This document shows, one piece after another, positions 12,847-23,683 of a DNA stretch of 64,000 bases; within the stretch, counting starts at the first letter, position 1; the number at the start of each line of letters is the position of its first letter. The stretch lies in assembly GCF_008831285.2 (NCBI RefSeq), contig NC_045145.1, positions 14,878,802 through 14,942,801 of the forward strand. The letters are read 5' to 3'. The translations under genes and the position numbers were made by a program. The stretch comes from Nymphaea colorata. Lineage: Eukaryota > Streptophyta > Magnoliopsida > Nymphaeales > Nymphaeaceae. Under the pieces are notes generated by a model. That model ran no database searches and was not told where the DNA came from. It was given only the letters and a program-made list of their open reading frames with translations.

Positions 12847-15822
12847 ATGGCCCCCTCGACCGTCTTCCCTCTCAAGCTCCCGCTCTACTGCATCGATTCA
12901 GCCCTCGAGGTACTCGCCAAAGGCAGGATATGCAGGATCTTCCACCATGTCCAGTACGCAATTGCTCTCTTCCTCTACGCTCTCTTCTCCGCCCTCCGCC
13001 TCCTCCTCCTCCGCTTTCCGGCCGGTTCCCGCCGGATTCCCAACCCGGAGCCCGCTGGGAGTAACAGCCCCGCGGTCCTCGACTCCGGAATAGGCCGGGC
13101 CCTCACGCAGATCCTCTCTCTAACGAGCGAGATCCCCGTGGGCTCACGGAAGTACGACGTCGTCCGCGACCTCGCCGATCGAATCATCGACGAGAACGCC
13201 CGCGATGGGAGCGCGGTGTTGGCAGAGATCAACCGCGCGGTGGTGTCCTCTGCTTTCGGCAGGACCCTCGACTTTCTGGAGGTGGCGATGGAGGAGCGCT
13301 CGTCGTCGGAGGGCGAGTTCCCATCTTCGGAGAAGGTCGAGGGCTCGCAGGTCATCGGGCTTTTGCGAGTCGTGGAGGCGGCTAGGCGCCGCCTAGGGTT
13401 TTCCGGGCGCAGGGACAGCAGGTTGTCTGCGGAGAAGCTGGCTCTGGAGCTGCTCTGGCTTGCGCAGAAGCTGGACGTCTGTGGAGCCGTTGGTGAAGCC
13501 ATCCGACGTCTGGGATCGGCTTCTCGTGTGGCTCGACTCGCTGTCTCGGCTGACCCTCGGCTCCAGACTTGCATCGTCAAACTCTCAGGTACTCTCAAGA
13601 CAAATTACGATTCCATCGTCCAACTCCCAGCCGTAGCAATTTCCCTTGTCCATTTTTGCATTTGGACCCCATTTTTGCAGTTACCTTGCGAGTCTTTTCT
13701 CCTGTTTTCGGAACATGAGCTCAAAGTTCAGTGGTCGACCCTCTACCGACAATGGAAACAACTAGATTATTGTAGTAATTGTTGGTCTCCTGCTCCAAAA
13801 CGATTTATCTGAATTAGGTCTGGTGGATCACCGATTTCTTTCTGCGATGGTGATTCGCCCCACATCCCAGAGGGAGGAACAGAGATGAAAAATCTCGGCC
13901 CTGATTTCCGTCCGTCCTTTTGGCTGGTAGAGAATCGCTTGGAAGCTTTCGACACTGTCGCTTTTCCTTGGACGGCGACAATGTCCCTACGCATATGCTA
14001 GTTGGAACGCGTGTTTGGTCTCTGGCTGTTGTTCTTCGGGTCTGAATTTGACTCGTGACGTTTGCTAATTACGATTGGTTGCAATTTTACAATCTATTTG
14101 CTGAACCTTACCTGGCTGGAAAAATATCCAAGCGAGGTTGCTCACCACGAGTACCCTCACAGGATAGACCATACTGCCGACTATGCCGGCCTTTTTTCCC
14201 CTTATCAATTTGGGTCAGATCTTTCAGTAAATGGAGTGGGCCTACTTCGGCCATTCTGCTCCATGGTTGGTTGGTGTCGAGATCAACGCCGTTAAGACTC
14301 CTTACGGAATTTCTGCACTCGGACCCAAGTATGGTTTTTGTCAAATTCATGAAATTTAAAACTCAAGTTGTTGGGAGTTCATTTTGATATTTGATAGCGT
14401 TGGCGTTGCTAAAAGGGAGAGCTATCGGCCATCCATATTCTCTTATTGATATAGCCCATAAAAAATGAAGTCCATTGAAGCTGGTGACAAGAGATCGCCC
14501 AAGAGCAGAAGAATTCGTGTTGTCAACAGCATCCTACTGAGGGTGGTACGGAAATCGAATTATCAGCTCAATCTGTAGTGCGATGTCTGACCGTAGTTAC
14601 TACTTTCACGCAAACCCCACAAGGTCGTTAAAATCAGGTTCTGAAACGAATCCGACCGAAAAAGATTGAGAGAATAGGCTGAATTGAATCAGAATCAGAA
14701 TCAGATTCGGAATCATTTGCAAATGGGATCAGATGAAAGTTTTATATCTTAAAGTAAAAACAAAGGAAGAAAGTTTTGAAAACATAAAAAGAGAAAGCAA
14801 CAAACGTTATCTCTGACCCTCTAAGGAATCAAAAGCATATGATTTTACTCGAATCAGCCGATTCAGGTCCATTAGGCTAATTTTTACAACACTGCTTCCA
14901 AACAGTGAAAGTCATAAAACCTCTTGCAATTATCATGGCCTCTAACACCTTGTTTCCAAGCAGTCAAATTGTTGTGTTATGGATTTGTTGAAGAAGGCCG
15001 GACTGTGTATGCTAGTATAGGCAATCTGTGTTGCTTTTAGTGAGTGCTGGTAAATTAACCGAGCAGCTCTTTTGAGCTAGTTCGGCTTGGGAAACTTGGT
15101 CTTGCTGGTACTATCTTCTATGCTTTTAGTTGGTCGTGCGAATTGTATCACATTAAAACATCTATACGAAGGTTCATAATGAATCTTGAAATCTTTATTT
15201 AAACGAAAGCTAAAACGTTGGTTAAACCATAAACCTTCGGATCCTATTTGATTCTTTTTTGCTGGTTGGTTTGGTTTATTGATCTAATCTGATCTACAGA
15301 TCAGCAGTAGAAATGGGGATTTCTTTTTTAAATAAATAGCAATTGAGAAAGGCTGAGCTTGCAGTGTAGATGATTTAGATAAATACTTGTTAATGTAATC
15401 AATTTCATATTATACCGTTTGTTAGTGAGCGGCATGATTGGTCAAGTTCTTGCAGGTATTTACAATAAATTATTACCTTGTTCCTTTTGGCTTGTGCAGT
15501 TTTCATATTGAAGAAGATTAAGGAAGTTGAAGAAGATGGAGATAACAAGATCGAACGGTCAGAAGTACTCCAATTTCTGCTATGTTGGATGCCATTGCTT
15601 TGTCATGCTAGCAATGGCGCGGATGCACCAGTTTTATCATCCGTTGAGAGAGTACATATGGAAGGTGTGATAGAGGAGACAATTAACAGACTGGCTTTGG
15701 AAGATCAGGAGAAGGTGTTAAGGATTTGGCTTAAGCAGTACTCAAGCTCTACTTCCGACTGGCCGAACTTGCAACAATGCTATAACAGGTGGTACTCTGC
15801 ATCCAGAAAACTTGTTGGTTGA
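12847..15822 (+). CDS. Plant-specific protein of unknown function (two exons)
   Basis: Exons 12847-13588 and 15500-15822 join in phase (codon G|TT) to give 354 residues. The start is the first ATG of a long GC-rich frame. The N-terminal 60 residues include a hydrophobic, Leu/Phe-rich stretch (residues ~38-58) that could be membrane-embedded. The rest looks helical and soluble, with DRIIDEN, ALELLWLAQKLDVCG and a Lys/Glu-rich segment at the exon junction. The C-terminus has FLLCWMPLLCHASN and DWPNLQQCYNRWYSASRKL. The ending recalls the C-terminal region of plant BTB/POZ proteins of the At3g05675/At1g63850 type, but no BTB domain is present; that link is from memory and tentative. Exon 1 is far GC-richer than the surroundings. 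The gene is real; its function is unassigned. Confidence 0.8.
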
Positions 15823-15858
15823 CAAACAGAGAAAGACTGGAATCAACAAATGTCAGCA

Positions 15859-15915
15859 AATATCTATCTCTGTAAAGGATTCTGTGGACGAATATCTATT
15901 TCTGTAAAGGATTAG
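15859..15915 (+). repeat. Tandem 32-bp duplication in the 3' UTR region
   Basis: The phrase aatatctatctctgtaaagg starts at 15859 and is repeated with one change at 15891, a period of 32 bp. The second copy is incomplete. It lies 37 bp past the stop codon of the preceding gene, so probably within its transcript. Confidence 0.7.
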
Positions 15916-16673
15916 GTCATCCACATTATAGAATGCATTATTCATGACAGATGCACTTATTGTATACTTTCTCGTTCCCTTTGTAGTTGTACAAATTCTT
16001 GCATGGTGTACATATCTTAATATTTTTATATCATAGACCCAGTAGGTATACAAGTTAACTTTTTCCTTTTTCCGTTGTTTTATTTTCCTTTCATGTAGAA
16101 AATGGTCGATTATATTCTCCGGTTAGCAATAAATCGAATATTTAATGTAGTGTATACTTCTGTCCGTCTCTAAGTTTTTATGGATAAAAAGGCGAAGGCA
16201 TAGTCCTGACAATGCGAACTTGCACGCACGTGGATATGCACGCACCGAAGAGTCCTGAAAATTTCAGACTGCAATTGTTGGTGACGAGCAGTGGTTGGCT
16301 TGGCTGAATAGCCAAGTTCTTGAGCAACAGATGTGTCTCTTGGAGCTTACATGGATTGTAGATACGATGACAAGCCTGAGGAAGAGAAAGGGGGAAACTT
16401 TATTCAACCTCCTGCAACCAGCTTGAATTTTTCATGGAACAGGAGCAGTAAACTTTTGAACATGTTGGTGTCCACTCTTCGACGACCAGTTTCAAATCAT
16501 TATGGCTCTCTAACCAAATGACGGTCCATATAGGTTATAAAACACAAACTGCATATAGTGCTAGATTTCCCAGGAGAAGGCTACAACTCCCAACGAAGAG
16601 ATGGTAAAGTTGGTTTCGATCGTCTCCTTCTAGGCTTCAACATCTAAATCAACCATTCTCGACAGATGAATCA
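15916..16673. other. Convergent intergenic region
   Basis: This lies between the stop codons of two converging genes (+ strand ending at 15822, - strand ending at 16674). It should hold both 3' UTRs. I see no further gene. Confidence 0.5.
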
Positions 16674-19600
16674 TCACAAGTAGAACGGCTTCTGGTATAT
16701 GTCGAACGGCTCTGATGATGACAATAATGGCTCCTGCATGATTTATGTATCAAATCAGCTAAGAAATGGATGAGCAGCATTTCACAATAATGCCGGGGCG
16801 TCATGGTTTTGTCTCCCTACTGTTCAACTGCCCTGTCAGAGAGGGACAATCACTGAAGTATATCTATTTTTCAGAAACCCAGCAAGCTATTAGGTTAATG
16901 GTATTATCTTTGTGCTTAGCTACAGTTCCAGAAGGACATTGACCATCGAAACCATGCACTGTCTCCCATTTCATGATTTTGATGCACAGCCACGCTATCG
17001 TTCAGTATGCATTTGCTACAAATCATCAGTGACCTCTGATGATGTTGCCAGCACCGATTTTCCTATGTTACAGTCCAGACCTGAGTACACTATCCATACT
17101 GCTGCCTGGTGACTACAAACTTTTTCCAACAAAATTTTAAGTCAAAGGCCAAAACATGCAAGAGCACAAGGTTTTCAGGATTTGGAACGAAAAGCCTACC
17201 ATTAAATGAATGGCAGGCAATTAAACTGAAATTAGAGGGAAAAGTCCTCGGTTAACTACTCCCAAAGAGGGTCATGGGCAAAAATAATTGCAACAGCAGC
17301 AGCCGAGGAACTTCCACGAATTCAATTCCAAAATATGGCTGCGGTCTTTTAGGCTTTTTGCATATGTAATGCGTTTGGTCCAAATGACAAAGAAAAGGGA
17401 ATCACCTGTGCCAACCCATTGCCGAATACTCTTTTCAAGAGCGAGGAAATTGGGCCACTTCCCTGAATTCCTAAATTAGCATTTCTGATAGCCCATTGAA
17501 TGGAATGCATCAGACTGCCATAGGTTGCTCCAGCACCCTTATTCTCAATAGCATGAATGAAAGAGTAAGTCATGGCACCTGTCATTGTATTTCCAGTAAA
17601 AGCCTGCATAGCAAGAAAATCCATCCACACGTTATTTATTTTGCACGGTAATCCATAGAGTGAATTTTGTTATATTTACAACTAAATTTGTTCAAAAATA
17701 GGGCATGGAAGATGCTTAAGCTGAATGTGCGCTTCCATAAATTGCTTGGAAACTGCGTTGAGGAGCTTTTTAATTTTGAGGACTACTGCTTCATAGTATC
17801 CAGCAGAGTCTTGCGCCTAGTATCTTGGACATTTTTTGTTTCCTTAGAAGATTTCATAAAAGTTTAATTCTTGAGTCATTCGACCTGGAAAATATTGTAT
17901 TTAAACGCCAACCATGTTTGTGTTGGTAAATAGGCGCTTGTGAACTTTATTCCACGCCATTCTCGACAGATCTCATTCGTATTCAGAGTGCTTTCTAGAA
18001 CTCGATTTTAAGTTCCTAACCTTATGAAAATAATCTCTATCGCATCTTACTAGGGAAAGATTAATATGACTGCTATAGTCTCTGCTCCAATGGTATTTTT
18101 TCTTCCTCCCCTATTTACTGACATATTTGATAGAGATGGAGAGAAAAGGACGTTTCTAGGTAACAAGTTGAGTCAAAAGAGCAGGATCTTAACCACAAAA
18201 ATCATTGGGTTACGATGACAGATACCATACTGTATTCCATATTTTAAAACAACACATCAAATAGCAACAGAAAGCTAATTGGATCAGAAAAATAGATGCA
18301 CCTCCATTAATCTAAAATGCAACACCCAGGAATTGCTTCATAATAGGAATTTACATACTGTGTACCTCTCTATGTTGGTGTTCCTTACCGAGGTATCAGC
18401 TGAGGTTTGATGGTCATCACAGCTGCAGAATGACCATGCCTCTCCACCACTTGTACCCTTCTCTGCTGCCGCTGGTAGTGAACTATGCTGGTTTTGCAAC
18501 TCGTATAGCCCGCTCCTATTTAGATCAGGATTCGAATTAGAAATGCCCGGTGGGAGTAAGGTTTAAGGACATCTTAACTTCAGTTGTCACAAGGTTACTA
18601 ACACTGAAGCTTAACCCCGAGTGGAACCATCAGAAATGTTAGTTTTAAAAAGGCTGATTGACTTGGAGAGAAGAAGATGGTGAACCATCAAAAGAACCTC
18701 TCCACAGCACTAATTGAACTTATTGTCCCAGTCATGGTTGAATTCCCATGAAGCATCACTGGCGATGCTAGAAGCGTGTAACATGATAATACTGCTTCTC
18801 CCAGGAAGGTTCAAGTAATCAAGTCTGAGTTTCCCTTTGGAACTCATTTGACTTCACGAAAAATAAAAAGTTCAGATTAGCAACTAACCGACCGATTTTC
18901 CACACGTAGGGCAGATCAAGAGCAGTGCCACTATGACAAGCATCTATGATTGCATGAAGTCTCACTCCATGGTGAAGATTCCTGACAATTGTTTCATTGA
19001 TCTCATCATCAACAATGGTTCCTGCCGTTTCAAAATCCAAGGGACAAAGTGTCTCATCATAACCATCAATTTCATCTCCATTATAATCTGGTTGCTGCGA
19101 CCCATGACCAGAGAAATGAAAAACCAATGAATCTCCTGCATGACAGTCCTGTACAAGCCACCGCATTGCCATTCGAATGTTTTGTTTGGTGGGCCACCGA
19201 GATGGATCGCTTTCATCTTCTGCAAAAGATAAATGTGAATCACCACACTGGTAGGTGAGGTTTTCAAAGAGTCTACGCAAGCATCCTTAAGGAAAAAACA
19301 AAATGTATAATTTCATACAATGGCGGACAAGCACTTTTCAGATGACTCAAACCCCCTATCCAAGTACATGACTGATGAGCTGCAAAGCATGGATAAAATC
19401 ATAAAACAATCACAGTCTGAACTTGGCTTAAAACTGCGACCGTCATAAATGAATCTGTCACAATAAGGCAGGAACCAATGTGTCAATTGCCCACAGGTCA
19501 GGAACAAAATCTAGACAAACCCAAATACAAGTTGGGACGAGTCCAACCAAAATATCTCTAGAACAAATGGCAAAAAGCAACCATCAAAACCTGTCAGCTA

Positions 19601-20633
19601 CTTGGGAAAAGATGCTTAATTCTATAATTGCAGCAACAGTTGTTTGTTACAGAGACATTTACAGTTCTAACCATGTAGTATATTCATATTGCCACTATAA
19701 CTTATGGCCAGAACACCTTATCTCAATTATATAGTAACCAGAACTTATGAATCGTGCTATCTCAATTATATAGTAACCAGAACTTATGAATCGTACTTGT
19801 TTTGCTAGATTTCATGCTTTCAGATTTATCTTCACGAATCGTGCGCTTATATTGTTGATACTGTTAGTACTACTTTTATGATCTTTACAATCATTGTCAC
19901 CATCATGCTTTGAGATTCAAGCTGGGGTTAAGCAGAACAGCACCAGTTCCAAGATTTACACGAGACTTAAAGAGATCAAATTACAGGGAAAAATCTTATG
20001 ATATAGAGACAGGACAAGCATCCGCACAAGGTGAAAAACCATGTTAAGCACATTAAATCATATGCATCATGGTGCTAGTGCTGTACAAACAAAAGTGTGC
20101 TCACCATATGATAATATGCCACTGAAGCGCCACATGTATCTAACAAGTCCAAATTAAAATAGAAAGGGACGAGTTCTTTCTTTTTAATTACCAGTCAGCA
20201 TGAGGATACAATCTTCTGGGAACCCAAACTTCTGGCACAACAAGTACTTCATGCACATCACGTCGTTAATGGTACCCTGCAGCTCATAGCTCCTTGACCT
20301 GTAACTGACCCCACAGAGAAGAGCCCTCTTGCTCCCATGGGCAGATGGGAAGCTAGGCAGCCGGCCTAAGTGAGATGAGCCATTGGTTCTCTGGAAACTT
20401 GGCTGTGGGGTACCGTTGATATATGAACTGTTAGGATTCGCCACAGCGTTCACAAATCCCTTGAGCCAAGTGATAGCTCGCCGGGCGCGATCTCGCATCC
20501 GCACCCGAGTACAGCTACCACATGTTGAACACCATACTTTCTTAGATCCAGGTTGAACATGAAGTTGTGAGTCACAAGTAGAACACCTGGTCATCATCTT
20601 CCCATTCATTTTCTGCCCTCTTCCCATGGTCAT
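16674..20633 (-). CDS. Type I metacaspase with CxxC zinc-finger prodomain (AMC1/AMC3-like)
   Basis: Exons (5' to 3' on the minus strand): 20633-20192, 19219-18889, 18515-18389, 17603-17406 and 16733-16674. They total 1158 nt and keep phase throughout, giving 385 residues. The prodomain has two CxxC pairs (CSTC and CSTC, residues ~17-38) like LSD1-type zinc fingers, then a basic linker. The p20-like domain has His186 in HFSGHGSQ and catalytic Cys242 in DACHSG. The GTSGGEAWSF and DDHQTSADTS segments follow, and the 60-nt last exon encodes EPLLSSSEPFDIYQKPFYL. Known: plant type I metacaspases are Ca2+-dependent Arg/Lys proteases acting in programmed cell death and proteostasis. ATGs at 20633 and 20627 are both possible; the second has the better context (accATGg). 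The gene appears intact. Confidence 0.93.
19719..19796. repeat. Tandem 39-bp duplication in metacaspase intron 1
   Basis: Two nearly identical 39-bp units (19719-19757, 19758-19796) contain tatctcaattatatagtaac and cagaacttatgaatcgt. The copies differ only at the very end, so the duplication looks recent. It lies inside the 972-bp first intron. Confidence 0.85.
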
Positions 20634-23600
20634 AGGCTAAGTTGCTATGGAGGAGCCGGTAGAATAAAAAGGAATGAAAAGGGAAGACACCCTTTATTCT
20701 TACTTAGCTGCGACGGCGAATCTGATTCTCCTTTGTCGTGCGAGTGCACGAGGTCATGGCTTCGTGCTAGGGATATTCTGCCTTCTCTTCTAGATATCAA
20801 GGCATAAAATGTGATTATTACAAAAGTTGTTCACATTTAAGATGCCGCAGCCGCTGCGTATTTAACGATGCATGTGGGCGATAGCCTGAGAGGGTCAAGT
20901 CGAAGCAGTGGCAGAATAAAAAAATTCAAAAGAGCATACATTTTACTAGGTTTAGTGCCTATTGAGCATTACCGTGAGACTGGTGTGGACACCACATTCG
21001 GGTCCAACTTCATTTTAATAAAAATTTTTATTAATAAAATAAAAATAATAGAAATTACTTATATTGGATTGAATCGGATCCTGTTAAACCGATCCTATCT
21101 AGCCCGATACATTATCGAGCTGGTCCTAGTAGTTTTTTTTTTTTCTTGCCCGGCCAGATACCCAGTTCGATGCCCACCCTTAAGCAGCACACAGATATAG
21201 CTCTGCTACTGGTTCGAAGGTTCGTTCACATGAAAACCGAAACATTCTTTAACCAAGAAAATGGGCTCCACTTGTTGTATCCCATGTGTTGTTATTTTGA
21301 CGGACTGTGTTTTTCATATGAAAGAGAATAGATCTAAAGGCCAGTGAAGCTGGTGGTACTTTCATTGGCTTGAGATTAAACACATAAGGAAAAGAGAAGG
21401 AGACAGCCATTGTGGGGCGGCTGATGATGGATTCGCAGCATCAATAATTCCTTTTCCATCTGCATGTCTTTCTTATGCAGTTGGTCCGATGACCGTTGTA
21501 TCCTCTATGTGTTTGTTATCGCAACTTCTCTCCCCGAAAAAAGGTAGGATTTGCATGGGCTCTGCCCGAAAAAAAAAAACATGTAAATTCTTAAAAATTT
21601 CACTTGTTATATATAAAAATTTTGAAAAATGAGATTTCAGCCTTAACTAAAATTTAAAATTTAAAATTTTAACTCGGCTCCCTTATGAAAAATTTCTCGC
21701 TCCGCCCCTCTGTATATCTCTCTCTCTCTATCTTGCATGGAGTCATTCCTGCAGTGCGAGCATCTTCCCTTGTTTCAGCTGATCTTGAAAAAAAGACTAT
21801 AAAAAGTTGAGTTGAAAATACTGAAAGAAAGGTCGGTTCTCACTGTCTAAGACGTGTGCAATAGTCCAACAATTCCTAGTTGAAAATGCCTCCCTGCGGT
21901 TTGATGCCCTGGTCAGGGGAGAATAGAAAAAGGGGTTGCACTAAAAAATACATTCCAGTTATGTTCTTTTACCACCACGATGATCACTTTTGTCGCATGT
22001 TACATGGTCATAGCTTCGTAGTATCATATTCTATCCAGTCCCCAGAGAAACAAACAACACAAAAGGAGTTCTAGATTTGGAACTGAAACAAATTTTACAA
22101 TGTTGACAAGGTCAAACTGCTGTAGGCAGGTCAAGGTCAAATTTGATTGAAACATGACCTTCCAACTTCCAAGCGAAGAAGAAGATTGATACCCAAATTG
22201 ACATGGCGGACTGCCGGTGGCTCTTACGTCTTGTGCTTACGATCCCGTTCTCGTAATCATCACTCCTTGCAAAGATAAAACAACATGCGCAGAAGAAGGT
22301 TTACACAGGGAACTGCTACACGACGGTTCAGGTTAATGTTAATCGTAGAACTCATTCAAAGGAAAAAAAAAAAAAGTAATAACAAGAAGAGGTACCACAT
22401 TCATTCAGTCGTCCCAGTATCTGATCAGAGGATATCCATACAAGGGGTTGGTGCTCCAGGCACTAGTGCTGCTTAGGAAAATGAACCCATGAGTCTCTCG
22501 GCTCAGACGCATGAATGGTCGGGCACCGGTATGTTTGTAGTAACAGATGATAAATGCTACATTACCATATCAAGCCTAAGTACGTGCTTGACGGTACGCT
22601 TCCCTCATAAAATAGAAGTCCTTAAAAGGCTTTAGTTGCGCAGGATAGACCCTTAGCCCTTTATTGCCTTCCAATATTTTGACGGGAACGAACTTTGAAG
22701 TGAAAATGCAACCGCAGCACGAAGTAGGACTGAAGTTGGACATAAAAATGGCAGCTGCCAAGAAAATTGTTCATTCATTTATTGGTGCTGGGCTTCGCTT
22801 GTTTTTCCCATACGATGTTCGCTATTCTTCGTCAAAATAATTTGTTGTTTCTTGGCAGAATGACCTATTTTGACATGAAACTGTGAAAGAGGCCTCACCA
22901 GCTTATATCAAGAGTGCCATTCAACCCGTAAGCTCCAACATGAATATCTTAAAGCAACCTCCTATCCCCGTCTATGCGATGCATGATTCGTCAATCAGCT
23001 TAGACATTTCGAATGAAAGCGACCCAATTCAATTATTAGTAGCAAGTAGCTGACAGAATGCACAGATGATCGATGAAGCTGCCTAAGTCAAGCTCTCCCT
23101 AACTCGACGAGGTTACTGCTTCACATCTACTGCCAATATGCTATCCTGATTCCTTCATGCGTGCCATCCATTTACACACTTTTGGCTCATGGGCGTACAT
23201 GTTAACAGATGATTCACTACAATGACGATGTGCAGGGAAGGAAAGGAATCAGAGAAATTATGGAGCAAATAGGAATCTAGAAAACAAACAAGGGAACTGC
23301 TTTTACATCAATTGGCAAATACAGCATCTTACATGAATTATTTAGTGAGTAATGTGACTGCAACAAAGCTGTGGGCTACCTGAAAGCGACAGTGTAGAGT
23401 AATCTAATAGAACAATTATGGGAAACAAGGCTGGGCAGCGAGTAATATAACACAAACAGCTAATCCCAACTGAATCAGGTAACCTCTAGAAAACAAGTGA
23501 TGGGTCAGAGCGCTGCATCGAGTTGCCGACTCTTCTGGCCATGTCAAAATCCACATACATTTTCCTTGCTTACCCGCCAATATTGGAAGGAAAAAGAAGG

Positions 23601-23683
23601 CTGTACAGGCTTGTATAGCAAAAACCATTTAGTGGCTCCGGTACTGGATCTAATTCACCAGAGAAGTTCTACTAAATGTACCT
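20634..23683. other. Intergenic region upstream of metacaspase and downstream of APRL
   Basis: This three-kilobase gap holds the metacaspase promoter side and the APRL 3' side. At 21060-21185 is a piece rich in ggatcgg/ccggccaga that ends gatgcccaccctt. It follows an A/T-rich core at about 21010-21060, an arrangement typical of small non-autonomous DNA elements. At 21590-21715 is another transposon-like phrase ending ctccgcccct. I see no coding gene. Confidence 0.5.
21005..21185. mobile_element. Degraded non-autonomous DNA element, possibly hAT-like
   Basis: A (T/A)-rich core with aaaatttttattaataaaat is followed by alternating ccgatcc/ggatcc-type text and ends in gatgcccaccc. Similar pieces lie at about 225-390 and 47890-48035 (reverse orientation, gggcat ... 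atgccc). No terminal repeats could be paired exactly and no transposase is present. The assignment rests on compositional resemblance only. Confidence 0.3.

Noticed and set aside
12975-13598. 207-codon open frame on the minus strand
   Set aside because: It is antisense to the GC-rich first exon of the unknown two-exon gene, and is Arg/Ser-rich as expected from a shadow frame.
21205-21230. ggttcgaa box suggesting a tRNA gene
   Set aside because: No acceptor, D-arm or anticodon stem pairing could be built around it, and no A box lies at the right distance.
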